From the NCBI GenBank assembly GCA_963277665.1, contig OY728125.1, forward strand, positions 1,716,176,889 through 1,716,240,888: DNA of 64,000 nt. Reading direction: 5' to 3'. Shown here piece by piece: positions 13,301 to 26,849 of the stretch (position 1 is the stretch's first letter; every line of letters begins with the position of its first letter). This DNA comes from Viscum album (lineage: Eukaryota > Streptophyta > Magnoliopsida > Santalales > Viscaceae). Under the pieces are notes generated by a model, which was not told where the DNA came from, made no database searches, and worked only from the letters and a program-made list of their open reading frames with translations. A program made the translations under genes and the position numbers.

Positions 13301-13559
13301 CTCAAATAGTAGATAGTCCACCCTTTCCATCTCTAGGTATAGATTGAACTATGTGAAGATGTAAATTCCCTCTACCATGGGATATATCATGAGTAGCCTG
13401 CACTACACTACCCAAATGGCATAGATGGTCCCACCCTAGAGTTCCACATCCACCACCTCTACCGGTACAGCCAGTGGAGCTCCAACTACCTTCCTGATAT
13501 GGGTTGATCAATCCCCTATCCTCACTCAGTATCTTCCTCTGTCTCCCATCCATTCCCGG

Positions 13560-14560
13560 CTACTGAGGGTTCTTGAAAAACCTCTATATATGTCCCAACA
13601 TTACACAAGACCAACACTCGATTGGTGGTTGGGGACACTGACCCCACATATGCTCCAGCCTTCCACACTGAAAAAAATACCTGATCACCACCCTAATGAA
13701 CCAGCCCTCTCTTCTGACTATTTTGCACACTATCACCCTTTTGGAAACTTCAAAAATGATTCTTCATTACCTCAGAGGTTGTACCACATGTCCGCCTAGT
13801 TGGTACCACAAGTAAACCCCTCAAAGCTCCCTTCATGTTCACTTCTGAGATAAGGGCTTGGTCCATTACCTCTACAAACCTCTTCAGACCAAAGATGTTC
13901 ACCTGGGACCTAATCTCATGCCTAATCCCATCTTGGAAGAATTTTTCAATAGCTGCCTCATCTCCATCAATCATTGGGATGAATCAATACTAGTTAGTTA
14001 AATATCCAACATAATCCATCACTGACATAAACCCATGAGTCAAACTCATAAACTCTTCAACCTTCTCCTTCCTCAAGGTTTAGGGGTAGTAATGTTCCTG
14101 AAACTTTTCCTTAAAATCATTCCATGACATTCCTTTATCCTATTATGTTTTAACCATAATTTCCCAACAATGCTTGGCCTAGCCCTGTAACATGTAGGAT
14201 GGTAACATGACTCACTTCTCAATAGGAGTCTCCAGATGATCAAGAATTTTCTAGATAGACTCTACCATGAACTTTGTTGCCTCTATACCACCCTCATTGG
14301 TAAAGGTCGGAGGGTGCTATACCTGAAACTCCCTAGTCAGCTCGAACATACTCGAAAAAACCTGCCATATACCCTATTCCATCATCTGTATAAAACAACC
14401 ATGATTCTCATGGAACTGCTCTTCCCTACTTCCTGGAACCACATGATCCTCTTGCTCCCCTACTGGGGGATCATTCTCAGCAATGTCCTCTTGTCACCAA
14501 AACTACACATGTCTTCATGGAGGAATTTCTCTACAATGTAAAACACGATCTTTAAAAAAA
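13560..14560 (-). pseudogene. Element C gag, degenerate
   Basis: Gag forms the virus-like particle. The minus strand shows 'SYMLQG' followed by 'AKHCWE' (about 14160-14200), 'WNDFKEKFQEHYYP' (about 14090-14135), 'KFFQDGIRHEIRSQV' and 'VMDQALISE' (about 13840-13950), and a nucleocapsid zinc knuckle 'CGRLEHMWGQC' with a second 'CWSC' (about 13610-13680). These match plant Ty3/gypsy gag in order. The N-terminal start is not resolved and stops are frequent. Confidence 0.7.
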
Positions 14561-15260
14561 ACCACAATTCATTAAAAAATACAAGTAATGGTCTTCATTA
14601 GCCACCAACAAACCATTTCACATACACCACACAAACTGGTCTGATCATACTCGAAAAACTACCCTCAACCATCCCATCCTTGGTCATGGCTAACATAGGG
14701 TAACTAACTCACATGATTACAAGCCTTACCATCTACACCATTTAAAAAATTTCCTCACATCACAACTTACACCATTAACATTTCATTTCACATACCACCC
14801 TTTATTAAGAATAATTTCTTATGTATTGTTTAAAAATATTATCCCTTTTTTTCTATTTGTATCATTTCATTAGACTTAATTTTCATCATTTTTAAGAGAG
14901 TCAAATGCATTATACCATCTTGTCCCACACACACACATCCCATGTGTGAGTGCCTACTATGATACATGTCACTTATATACATAGGTGTGTAGATTGATGC
15001 ATGAATGTACAACCGTGCTCCATTCCAGCCATGAGAAAAATATAATTAAACTATCACATCACACCACATGTGCATCACCCAATGGTGAAATATCATTAAA
15101 TGCAACAAAACATAACAAGAACAACAATTCCCGCCCTGGGTGACTTTGGTTTTCCCCCATATATGGGTTAGCTACTCCTAGGCACGAGCTCATTACCAAG
15201 GCCCAACACTGTCCAAATCCCCTTTCTACCATCCCCAAATAGTAACAAGAAGTTAATATA
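14561..15260 (-). other. Element C leader / gag start region
   Basis: AT-rich untranslated leader between the primer site and gag. No motif, RNA gene or reading frame that I can support. The minus-strand 88-codon frame at 15059-15325 crosses the primer site and LTR edge and is not a gene. Confidence 0.45.
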
Positions 15261-15275
15261 CCAACTCTAATACCA
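15261..15275 (-). other. Element C primer binding site, tRNA-iMet type
   Basis: The minus strand reads TGGTATTAGAGTTGG three bases after the LTR, matching the usual initiator tRNA-Met complementary site (TGGTATCAGAGC...) except for C-to-T changes. Confidence 0.75.
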
Positions 15276-15278
15276 CTT

Positions 15279-17624
15279 TTTAATATCCTTGACCCAGGAG
15301 CCACTAAATCGGTGCCCCGAGCCAAGTTTTAACATGCCCTCAAACATGCCTCCCCTTACGCCAGAGGTTTCCAACTAGTAGCGATGGTCTAGATTAGATG
15401 TGGGAAGACTATAACCTATTCCTAGAGTAAACCACAGTAAAAAACATTTAATCAATAGAGATAACATGATCTAATCAATGAACAAACATAAATAACCATT
15501 TCCCAACTAGTTACAAACCACAACCAACATTAATTATGTGATTTCATGCTTCAATTCCAAGTGAACACAACCCAAAATAAATAAAAATAGTGGAATACCA
15601 AAACGGTATTGACTCTAAGTCTGAAACATCATCTGTGCATGTCCCATGTCCAACTCAACTCCCTAGAATAGGCCCTTTTCCCTTTTAGGAACTGCAAGAA
15701 TGAAATATGCTCAGGTACCAAATGTCATCCTGAGAAAAGTGTGAGTACAACTTAGTAGGACACCACCAATAGTGTTTACAAATATACAGTTTAAAAAATA
15801 GTTCATGCAAGTATAATTAAATAAAAATCAAAGGAACGAAAATTTGGGGGTCCACTAGTTAATAATATCTACATAGCTATCACTAACCAAGGTTCCAATT
15901 CATTATTTATCTTTGATTACTAGTTTATCATTAATCACCATGTTCATAATTTACGCTTTCATATCATTAATTCAAGGTTCATGGAATCTATCATTACATA
16001 TAAGGGAATAAATAAGTCCCTAACTCACTTGGGATATCATATCACAACAACATAATATCCTCACCTTGAAACCTCAGTCTGGGTGGAATTAAACCATTAG
16101 GGGAATATAGCTCCGTCCCCTTCCTTAACCCGTGCATTGTGGGTGGAGTTAGAGCATTAGTCCAACTCAACCCGTGAGAGGAGCCTTTGTCCTTTACCCC
16201 ACACCTCAAGCCATGTGCACATGATTATCCATAAATTCAACACACACAAACCATATCACAAATAAACACAACCAATACATAAAAAATCATAATCTATAAA
16301 AAACAACATGGTAAATAATTTTGTGCCATAACCTATTTTCCATTACATCAGTTATCCATTTAGCCCAATTCCCATTCTCAATACTAGATCTCTAATAATA
16401 TTAAATAATTCCCTTATTTTAACCCACTATATATATTCATAAATTCCCTTATAAAATTACCTTTAATATATTTTCCCATTTCACATACCAATATCAATTT
16501 ATCATATTCACCGTTTCACATTCACTGACTCACTTAGGCATATCTAACATATTTCATCAGCCTTATACCCCAACCACAATTAACAAATACCTCATTTGGA
16601 CATCCATTATGAATATCACAAAGTCAAAAAGGGCTCTACCTGATCAAACAAAACCCTAGAACCTACTTAGATAATTCTAGCTCTAGAATGTATCAGAGCA
16701 CCCCATAGATGGCCTTAAATGGGTAAAATCATCCCAAATGCATCTCTTGGGGACAAGTAGGGTCTCCATTCATCAGTTATACTCCAAAAATACCAAATAA
16801 TACAAAGAGGATCAAAAACACAACAATAAGTGACAAAATAAATATGTTCACATGTATAAATCTACAATGAAACTAGGGGATAAAACCTGTAGACCACATA
16901 CCTAAAATCTGTTAGCAAAAACACTCTCAAACATGGCGTTAAAACTAGATTCAACCACCTTTTAAAGCTTTATCCATTATTTTTTGAGAAAAGAAGGGGT
17001 TTATTGATTCAGAAGGATATGGGAGAAATTTGCAAACCCTAATCGAGAAGAGAAATTAGGGAGGAGATTATACTTACTGTGAGCTTTGATCCACAACCGA
17101 CGATTTTCTAATGGACCAAGAGATGAAAAAGATTTACCATTTGAAGATCTTAGAATCTCTTTTTCATAATTAGGGTTTGGGGGAGGATAAAGTACGAAAA
17201 TACCTAGTGAGGATTTAAAATCCTAGAGTGTAAAGTTTTTAAATTTCTCAACATTATGGGGATCTAGGATTTACCTGCATGATTTTCCAAACCGTGTGCA
17301 AACCTTGTGTGAGACACTTTTACAAAATCACCACTTCACACTGTTTCCTAGGATTTCCACATGGTTAGCTTAACTATATGGTAATCGTGTGAAAGCCTCT
17401 ATCCAAGGTTTCATGGTTACCATGGATGCTCCGTACGGTTTGTACTAACCATGCACAAACTGTGTAATATGCCTAGAAATTATTTTTACATCCTATTTCT
17501 TTCCCCAAACCCTTGGAACACCCTATATCCTTCTCATGAAATTTGGGGAACAATTGTTTTACCAAAATAAAGGACTTAAACAAAAACCTAAAAAACATAC
17601 CATGAGAAAAATCCCGGATCTTAC
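15279..17624 (-). repeat. Element C, 5' LTR
   Basis: Partner of 7537-9883, 2346 bp against 2347 bp. Its outer edge ends CTTACA. It abuts the primer site on its inner side, which fixes the element's orientation as minus. Confidence 0.85.
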
Positions 17625-17820
17625 ACCTGGTTACATCTATCCCAGAACCACATCAACATGTGGTATCTTGATAGGGATGTATTTCTTGGAAAAACCACAT
17701 AATCTATACCTTAAGAAAACATCAGGATGTTATTTTATACTTATCTGAAGAGTCTATCATATGGTTATGTTCCCTAGTATATCTTTTCCTAAATCTTTTT
17801 CCCAAGGATTCTACAAAACA
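17625..17820 (-). mobile_element. Element A leader, continuation after C
   Basis: Continues the leader broken at 7536: the 'ctatcccagaaccacatc' block aligns with 'ctattctagagccacatcc' in D's leader (28520-28540). No gag start seen. Confidence 0.5.
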
Positions 17821-17834
17821 TCCTCTGGTACCAA
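17821..17834 (-). other. Element A primer binding site, tRNA-iMet type
   Basis: The minus strand reads TTGGTACCAGAGGA directly after the LTR end, close to the initiator tRNA-Met complement. It fixes the minus orientation. Confidence 0.7.
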
Positions 17835-18768
17835 CTATAATGACCCCAACCCCAGTAGACTAGATCTAGTGTCTACTTTATTAAATTTTCATAAGATATA
17901 AGTAATCACATACCAAAGGATAAAATAGTTTATTATTCTTGGTAAACTAGATACTTACATGATTCCCATATTACATTTTAATATACAACTGAAAACATAA
18001 GTGGTTTTTTGAGAATATCATTATTTACTCTTGTATATTGTTTAAAATCATTCATAGTACACTTCTTGAATTCCTAGGAAAGAAAAAAAATATGCATGAG
18101 ATCATATTCTCAATAAGTGTTACATAAATTTGGATCTATCATAAGTAAATGAAGAATAATCAATATGGTATAGTCAATACAGAAAGGTAAATATCAGAAC
18201 ACACATTACCTTTACTAAATAACATTACTATCATGATTAGAAAAAGAATAATAAATATGTAAATGTAAATAACTAAACATAGATTATACTTTTAAAAAAT
18301 GAATACCATGGATAGAAAAGGAATCATCAATATGGAATGGTAAATAACTGAACAAACATACTATTTAAACAACTTGACTATAATTAATATATAAGGTTTA
18401 ATCAATATGGTGAGTTAAATAACTGAAAGAAAATTTCATTTAATGAATCCACATAGAATGAAATGAATCCGAAAATAATATCATTAGGAAACATATCAAG
18501 GATAATAACAACTAAATTTTTAATGAAGGAAATGCATCATTATTCGATTTCATGATCTCAAGAATCATAATACCACTACAATCAAGACCTTTCACAATAC
18601 AGTTTTAAGACATCGGTTTCATTTAATTCTATCTTACTGATTCACCTCACGAGACTACTGATGTGTCAAGGGTATTTATAATTCTGGGATAACCTTTCAG
18701 TGCATGCCCAAATAATTCCCCATATATCGAATAATCTATTTAATTCATGATTAATGTACCTTATCATA

Positions 18769-18794
18769 ATATATATATATATATATATATATAT
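18769..18794. repeat. (AT)13 microsatellite
   Basis: Uninterrupted AT dinucleotide run inside A's 5' LTR, absent from the matching place in the 3' LTR, so it expanded after insertion. Confidence 0.9.
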
Positions 18795-20430
18795 CAATAT
18801 TTACCTAGATAAACAAATAAATTTTTATTTAAGACACCATATGTAGAAATGATATAATTTTTAAGAAATAAACCTAGCCATGATAAATAATATAGATAAA
18901 ATGGGGAAATTTAATGTCTAATGATAATAAGAAAGTGAATATTTCAAGGGAAAGTTAATTATTATAAAAATGAATCAATAAATTGAATTTAAATATGTTC
19001 CTTGGTGAAAATAATAATAAAATCCCATAAAATAAATAAATATTATATATATATATAACATATTCCCAATAGATTATAAGTAAAATTAATGGTTTTTTTC
19101 GTTGATGAATATAAATTCCATTAAAATGTCATTATAAACAATATGAAGGAAAATATATTTCTTTACTATGAATATATATTTTTTAAAAATAAATGTTTGA
19201 ACAATATTTTTAAAATACATTTATTTGAAAAAAACCATTGAAAACTATAAATGAATCTTTAAACATGGAGCGGTCATGACGGTAGGAAATTTCACACATA
19301 CCGTACACGTTAAATTAAATATTACTTTCACATTTTCAATAAAAGAGATTAAATATTTGTTTGAAAAAGGATATGAAGATTATTATTTTTTTAAAAAAAA
19401 TACATACATGGGTAAAAATTTATTTTATAAATCATTTGGATAATTTTAAAAACATTTTTGAAATCTTTTTTAGAAAACAAGGTTTTGCAAGAAAAGGGAT
19501 TTTCGACCGAAGAGAGAAATGATGTTATATTTTATTAAAAAACATTAATAATAATATTAAGTACCAAAGAGTAGAAAAAATTATCTATTACTTGAAAGAG
19601 TCATTAATAACTATAGGATTAGAAAACAAAATGGGTTTATTTCATAATGATAGAATAATTTATATTAATGGAAATTCAAATGTAAATAATTTCGATTAAA
19701 TTGAGATTGTGAAATAAAACCTTACAAAGATCTTAACATTGAAGTGAGAATTAAAAAATGAATTCATTATGTGTTTGAAATTTAAATAAAAATAAAACCA
19801 GTGTATATTCAACATAATATATTCAAAATTAAGCACACATAAAATCATATAATATCATAGACAATGAAGAAGTAATATAACCCAATGAAAAGAATTTGAG
19901 TTATGATATTCTTTACCAATATTTAATTTTCAATTCAAATAACCTTGGATAAAATTAATAATATTGAAACATAAAATGACATGATTTATGAATGAATCTT
20001 GATATAACATGTCAAAGGGGATTTATATACACCATAAAAAATAAATTACGTGCATAAAATTACAATATTCTCTAATGAAGGGAAATTGAGATGAAGTACC
20101 TTACCACACTCTTCTGTTTGGTTGAACGTAATTTACCACCCAATTATACTGATTTTAATAATGTTAATAATGTATAAAATAATCATATTTATATTTATAA
20201 TATCCTATATTTTCCACTTACAACATCTTATCACCTATTTGTCAATGATCTTTCATCATATTCATTATTTCGGGGGTTAATTTCCATGCTTTCTCATGTG
20301 TGTTTTTTCCTGAAACATACAATTATTTTTTATAGGATATTGATACATCATAAAAATAATTATATTAAATTTATTAATATATTTTTTTATCAATATTTTT
20401 TTTGAATCATTATTAAAATTTGAACATGGA

Positions 20431-20880
20431 GAATGAATCACATTGCTTTGTTGAGACGGTATATTGTATGTACACACATGCGACATTACCATTTATTTAA
20501 CTGTTCAAAGGGTAAGTAATTAGGTGATATATTAATTTTAAAAAATAATTATCAATTCATATATATCTCATATATTCATTAAATTTATCTCTCTTACATT
20601 CCATTTAACGTGTATGTGAAAAATGAATCACATCGCTTCACGAGGCGGTAGTCCACCATACACATGAGAAACATTATCATAATTTAAATGGAATGGAAAG
20701 TAAGAATGTATATGGGATATTATAATTAAATATTTATATAAATATCATAAATATCATATACATTAGATAAATCCATCATTAGATCCAGGCTTGAAAGGTG
20801 GTGATGGAAAACGAGTTCCATCGGTTCCTGAGTCGGTAGTCCATCGTAGACACGACCAATGGTTTTGTTTCCCATTTGGT
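20431..20880. repeat. Three-copy CpG-rich module inside A 5' LTR
   Basis: Copies near 20431, 20620 and 20800, the counterparts of 4231-4700. The middle copy keeps 'cacatcgcttcacgaggcgg' and then 'tagtccaccatacacatg'. Confidence 0.6.
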
Positions 20881-21351
20881 GGATAAAGAGATGGATATAG
20901 GATATGATATTAACATATTAACATATAATTATATGTAAGACACTTATTTTATTATATAAACATTTTTTAATAATATCTGATAGATTTTTAAGAAGAAATA
21001 AAATAAAAACACTCATTTATGAACGTAACCTCTTCTTTAGAAAACATATTTAGGTTTGTAAAAAAATCCATTATATGTAGGATTTATGACCATAAAATGG
21101 ATCAAGGATATTTTGAGGGATGTAAGGAAGGGATTTGGGTAGTACTTATTGAAAAAAATGTATTGGTATGTGTGAAGAGGGAAGGAGAGGGTGTGGCCTT
21201 TTATAAATGGGGGAGAGGACACACATGGGATTTTTGAAGAGATTCAATTAAAACCATGTTTTCATCATGAAAAGCCTCCAAAATGGGTCATTGTAGATCT
21301 TTAGAGTTTATAAGGTTGAACTATGTCTATTAAATGTGTTTTGGAAAAGTT

Positions 21352-23713
21352 GTTTTACAACATCCGACCTTTTTATTACATAACGTTTAATTACATTGTA
21401 CAAATAGCCAATCTTTTAAAGTTCAGTTTCTTGGAAATAAGAAACATGATACATGAAAACATAAAAAAATATTATATTACACTTGATATGATTCATCATA
21501 GGTTTATCCAAAGTAAATATAATTAATCTCATAACCTGGGTACATACATCAAAGGAAAGGGTGAGCATAATCCCTAGTAAGGGAAAGAAAGGGAAACAAT
21601 TTAAATGTGATCATGAGAATTATCAATAAAAACATGAAGAATATCATAAAGGAATGAGAAAGAGTAATATAATAATAATAAAATTAATCATAACTTGGAA
21701 ATGTAGCTATAAATTTTAAATGGAACATTCTTAAACATATCCCCAAATTTTTTCACTGAGGTGTCGTAAATATTATGATGATTATTCACCAAGGTATCGA
21801 AAAACTTGTTATCTCTAGAGATTATAATCTTTTCCAAATGAATTTGAGAAATATCTGGGTGAATCCTTCACATTTAATAATTAATTTTATCCTTGTATAT
21901 CATAATAAAATATATCTGAAATTTACTGTGGATAATAAAAGAAACGGGTTTCATATCAAAATCAAAACTTTTAAAAAAATGCTTAATGAAAAGATATTTA
22001 TATCATTATTAAAAAATAAAAAAGGAAGGTGGGTTTCATGTATGTTAATCCCAGAATAAAATAGTTCATTTTTAATTATAAGTGAATATCCCTATAAAAT
22101 TAAGAGGTTTGGGTATTTAGAAAATAAAATTAGAGAATTTCTTGATAGAAAGAGAGAAACTTTGAGAAGAAAATCCAACAACATAACAGGTATGAAACAT
22201 GGATTTAGAAAAAATTTAAAAGAGTGGGGTCATGGGTTTCCCATTAATAAAAAAAATTTCAATAAGGGAATGAATAAAAAGGAAATAAGATAGTGATACT
22301 AAAACATTTAGAATCCATATACAAAATAAGTTCGTGAAATGAAGACAAAAGAAGAATATTTCCTTTACCTTGAAGAGTAACTCCTCAAACTCGATGATTG
22401 GGACCTTGGGGGCTTAAGGACACACTTTTAAGACTCATTTGGGAGGTAAAAAAATCAATTATTTATGGATGATGAATTAGTAATGAAATATAATAGAGAA
22501 ATGGGTGCATATTTATACAAAAAGTGAGGGGTTGTATTATTGATTTCCTTGACAACCTAGGTAGTGGTAAATACAAAAACATAGGATTGCCCATGGTATT
22601 TTCCCATGATATTGGCCACTTGGGACACCTATTATGTTATTATAATCTAAAAGAGTGGACCAGAATTTTATATCACACAATACATCATTATGATGTCAAT
22701 AAACATGACAAAAACTCAAAACTATATTTTTACTATTCATCAAAAAAAATATTTTAAAAAATTATAATAAATTCACCCTAACCTAATTTTGATGTCTAGA
22801 TTTCATATTTTTTTATTTTATCATAATAATTCTATAATTATAAGAAATTTATCATTTAAATGGAAAAGTACTAATTTATTAAAAATAATAGCGGATAGAA
22901 AATGCATAGTAAAATTTGTGACACTTGAAAAAAATAAAATTTTCTTATCATTTAAATTTAAATATGAGTGTTTTAATCATACTATTTCATTAAAATAATC
23001 ATTATTTTTGATACATTAAATTAATATAGTAATTATAAAATATCTAAAAAGTACAATTTCTATTCAAAAAATCAATTTACCAAATTTTTTATATTCTTAG
23101 GAAAAAATATTCTCAAAACAAAAATGATGGAATAAAAATTTTATTTATAAAAAGGGATTACAAATAAAGTAACTAACACCCCAAAACATAACCCCTTATA
23201 ACTCCTACATACAACCTAATGGTGTGGTGTGTGGTGGTGATAAATTCTTGGGGAAACTCTGATAACATCACCTGATTGGTAATTTCCACTAACTTGAAGT
23301 TCTTCCATAGGTGATTTCATTCAAGTTCAACATGTTGAAGAACGACATGGGATTGGTCAAGAGTGAATCCCAGGGATACTACCTCCCTCTCATGTATTGA
23401 ATAATGTGCTTCGTACGACATGACTCTACTATATTAGGTCATTGAATCTTCTTTCTACATTAATTTTTATTGGTCATTTATACTAATAAAAAATAATTAT
23501 AACATTAAAATCCCTATTAAGTGTATAGTTTCCAACATTCATATGGACCAATGATCATAATTAACCAATGATCATATAATGGTCGAAACCATATTGTCAC
23601 ATTTCAAATTACCCTCACTTCATTATTAAAGTGATATATTTATGTTGAGTATAAAGTAATACATCACACATTTTTATGAAAAATTGATCATTCAAAAATT
23701 TCAGGTCGCTACA
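21352..23713 (-). repeat. Element D, 3' LTR
   Basis: Collinear with 28708-31064; matching landmarks include 'ggaaacaatttaaatgtgat' (21592) against 28946, and the 'accttgggggcttaaggacaca' type block (22406) against 29762. The outer start is poorly preserved; the inner end GGTCGCTACA is clear. Confidence 0.8.
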
Positions 23714-23733
23714 TTCTTTCCCCCATAAGAAAT
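23714..23733 (-). other. Element D polypurine tract
   Basis: The minus strand reads ATTTCTTATGGGGGAAAGAA directly before the TGTAGCGACC start of the LTR. Confidence 0.65.
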
Positions 23734-23789
23734 TTGAACCCTGAAATTTCAACTTATCATTTGTATTGAGAAGAGGTGTGGGTTCTTTT

Positions 23790-25200
23790 TCTTCATTGTT
23801 TCCTCTAGTTCTGACATGGTTTCTTCAGGTTTGTGGTTCCTCTACTTCACTTTAATGTGGGGGGGGGGGTATTATTGTTGCATAGAACCTTATCTCTACA
23901 GTCTAATATCTCCACTAGATGCACCTCATAAGAGAGTTCGTGTTCCAGTTGTACCATTTCCAGATTCAGTTCATGTAAAGGGTAAAGTATGTACTTTCTC
24001 AAGAGAGATATGTGGAAGAAATCATAGACTTGAGCTAGATTTGAAGGAAGTGAAAGATGATATTCCACTACTCCTAAGCGATCATGGATTTGATAGGGTC
24101 CAATGTACCTTGAGTTTACCTTCCCTTTCTTCCCAAACCACATGAATCTCTTCCAAGGTGAAATTCAATGGAATAATTTATCTCCAACATTAAACTCCAA
24201 GTCCCTTTGATGGTTTTCGACATAGATCTTCTGTAAACTCTAAGTATCCATTATGTGTTATTGAATGGCATGATCCTTTTATGCCATTTCTTGCAAAAGA
24301 TCAGTCCCAAGAAGATTTCACTCACTAGATTATTCCCAATAAGTAGGAGTTCTACATCACTTTCTATATAGATATTTATAGGGTGTCATTTGAATACATG
24401 AACAGAAGATATTGTTTTATGAGAACTAAACTAATGGAATATGTTGATCCCATACACTATTAAATTATATTGAGAATGTTCTCAGAACGTCCTTAAGTGT
24501 CTAAATTTTCCTTTCATATTGGCCATCGGTTTAGGGGTGATAGGCCTTACAGATATTCAATTCAGTACTTAGAGAATATTGAAGACTTCTCTATAATTTT
24601 TATGTGGACCTCAGATCATGATCTGAAATGATAGAAAGTGGAACTCCATGTAGCCTCACCACTTCCTTTACATAAATCCTATCATTTTGGTCAGGATAGA
24701 AGTCTTCCCGAATAGAGATAAAATGGATAGTCTTGGCGAGACAATCCACTATAATCCATATCACATTATTTTATTTTTATTTTTTTTCTAGAGAACAGTG
24801 ACAATTTCTATAGTGATAATTTTCCCACTTCCATGTTGGTATGGGTAGTGGTTGTAATACCCCTATAAGAATTTGTCACTCCTCCTTAACTTTTTGACAC
24901 ACTGGGAACCTTGTAGTGTAGTCGGTAATATCCCTTTTCATGTTATCCCACAAATAATGATAAAAAGGCCCCTATACATTTTTATGCTTCCAGAATGTAT
25001 AGAGAATGTTGATATATGAGATTCATCCATTAGATCCCTTTTATTTCAGGAATATATGGAAAACATAGTCTTCTATGAAACTTTAGTACAAATTTTTAAT
25101 CAATATTGAACTCAAGAAGCTTTCAATTCTTTATAGATTATATCGTTTTCTGTAAAAATGATATTCTCTTCGATATTTCTTAATGTTCTCTAGAAATTAA
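23790..25200 (-). pseudogene. Element D integrase, degenerate
   Basis: The C-terminal half is well preserved as a 98-codon open stretch at 23847-24143: 'KGKVNSRYIGPYQIHDRLG' (GPF/Y domain), 'VYDFFHISLLRKYI' and 'VEILDCRDKVL'. Upstream on the minus strand the core shows 'WIIVDCLAKTIHF' (first Asp, about 24740-24780), 'LSIISDHDLRST' (second Asp, about 24600-24640), 'AYHP' then 'TDGQ' and 'TLKDVLRTF' (Glu region replaced or shifted, about 24490-24520). Order and spacing are those of Ty3/gypsy integrase. Stops and frame changes separate the pieces. An 11-base G run at 23859-23869 sits in its tail. Confidence 0.8.
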
Positions 25201-25289
25201 TGTTGACCAATAATTTGGAATAGGGTTTAAGATGTACCTTACCTTACGATTCCCACATCCAATTTTACTAGGTCTTTGATCAAAGGATC

Positions 25290-25850
25290 TCCCAGAATCC
25301 TCATAATTTCTAGCACAACAAGGTCTTTCCTACTTAATGCATTATTGACTTTATTTTCACTTCTGTGATGATAATGAATTGAAAGATAATTGTCTTTGAG
25401 AAGTTCCAACCATATACTCTATCTCATATTCAATTCCCTCTATGTGGAAATATACTTCAAAATTTAATTGTATGTGTATATATCACATTTCTACCCATAA
25501 TGATAGTGTAAACGTATCTTCAGAGAAAAAAACCACAACCAACTCTAGGTCATGTGTACGATATTTCTGCTCATAGGGCTTCAACTGTGTAGATTAATAA
25601 GCAATCACGTTTTCATTTTTCATGAGAACACAAAAATACCTTTCTATGTTAAATCACTAAAAATAATTATTACTTCCCCTAAAGAGGGTAGAGTGAACAT
25701 GGGTGCAGTAACCAATCTCTTCTTCAGCTCTTGGAAACTTTCCTCACACTCCATTGTTAATATAATCTTAACCCCTTTCCAAGTTAAATTGGTTAGTGTA
25801 TTAAAGAGACATGAAATGTTTTTCAAAAACCTTTAATATTCCACGAATCC
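25290..25850 (-). pseudogene. Element D RNase H, degenerate
   Basis: The minus strand shows the RT-connection 'SFQELKKRLVTAPMFTLPS' (about 25670-25740), 'RNIVHMT' near 25550 and the domain end 'SIHYHHRSENKVNNALSRKD' (about 25320-25390), matching the usual YHPGKANVVADALSRK type ending. The catalytic acidic residues are not clearly recoverable. Confidence 0.65.
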
Positions 25851-26059
25851 ATGGAAAATATGAATATCAGTTAATTTTGTGGGATAAGGCCACCCCTCCA
25901 CAACTTTTATTTGGGAAGGATCAACAAGAATTCCTTCATTGGTTACAATGTTCCCCAAGAAATAAACTTTTTGTAAAAAAAATCCACATTAGCGGAAAAT
26001 TCAAAATAACATATCCTTCCTTAGATTTTGAAATATAACTTTATAAGATCATCATACTC

Positions 26060-26560
26060 CTTACAAAATTTCTAATATAACATAATATCATCAATAAAAA
26101 CTATCAAAAAGCTATCAAAGTAGTACATAAAGACTCTATTCATGAAATCCATAAAAACAAAAAGTACATTAGTCAAGATAAAAGGAATAACAACAAACTC
26201 ATAATGCCGATATCTTTATCATTAGGTGGTATTTGAAATATCTTCTTTCTTTACCCTCAATTGTTGATAACCAAACAAAAGATAAATCTTGGAGAATAAT
26301 TGGGCCCCATGAATCTTGTCAAATAAATCATCGATTCTTGTAAGCGAGTACTTTATCTTCATTGTGACCCCATTAAGTAATCTATAATAAATGCATAATT
26401 TCATTGATCCATCCTTATTCTTCACAAAGAGAATAGGTTCTCCCTAATGAGACACACTTTGTCGGATGAACCCCTTCTCCAAAATATCGTTGATTTTTTC
26501 TTTAATTACTCTTGTTCTATATTTTCCATTCTATCTAGGGTCTTTTATATCATCTTGGAT
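26060..26560 (-). pseudogene. Element D reverse transcriptase, degenerate
   Basis: The minus strand reads 'DILEKGFIRQSVSH', '[19 protein letters not shown]', '[17 protein letters not shown]', '[14 protein letters not shown]', 'YEFVVIPF' and the catalytic remnant 'VFIDDIMLY' (about 26085-26115), the counterpart of VFIDDILVYS. The N-terminal half is one open stretch at 26222-26425. Stops follow the fingers region and the 'DISNTT' block. Confidence 0.8.
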
Positions 26561-26849
26561 ATAGGATAAGTTCAATAGATAAATTTTCCCCTCTTTCTGG
26601 GAGAGGTCCACGTAACTCCTCATGAAATAAATCAATATATTATTGAATTATGGGATATTCTATATTTATATAAATTCATTTCCTTCTTTATCTTCACTAA
26701 AAATTTTCATAAAGAAGGATATGGGTGGTTCTTCAAGACAAATATCAGGTCGAGATACCTCTTCTTTGAAAACAAATTTTCATTATGCATTCAAGAATAC
26801 TGAGATTTTCTTTCTTCTGCAGTTGATATTATCATTATACATTGACATT

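Larger units (their letters stand above)
7537..17624 (-). mobile_element. Element C, degenerate Ty3/gypsy retrotransposon
   Basis: Two LTRs of about 2.35 kb (7537-9883 and 15279-17624) flank an interior with, reading on the minus strand, gag, protease, RT, RNase H and integrase. The primer site lies at 15261-15275 and the polypurine tract at 9884. The flanking five bases are CATAG (7532-7536) and CCTGG (17625-17629), a decayed duplication; comparison with D's leader supports this junction. It is inserted in the leader of element A. All coding parts contain several stops and frameshifts, so it is inactive. Confidence 0.85.
17836..21351 (-). repeat. Element A, 5' LTR, first piece
   Basis: Starts TATAATGACCCCAACCCCAG, aligning base for base in length with the TGTAACAACTGTAGCCCCAG start of the left LTR. 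Collinear with 1676 to about 5160 and interrupted at 21351 by element D. It includes an (AT) microsatellite and the three-copy CpG-rich module. Confidence 0.8.

Noticed and set aside
14236..14541. 101-codon + frame
   Set aside because: Antisense to C's gag region, whose minus-strand motifs are clear.
15059..15325. 88-codon minus frame
   Set aside because: It spans C's primer site and LTR border; no domain recognised.
23859..23869. G11 run as a functional site
   Set aside because: A simple homopolymer in a decayed integrase tail; likely slippage.
23816..24145. 109-codon + frame
   Set aside because: It is the antisense of the well-matched D integrase tail.
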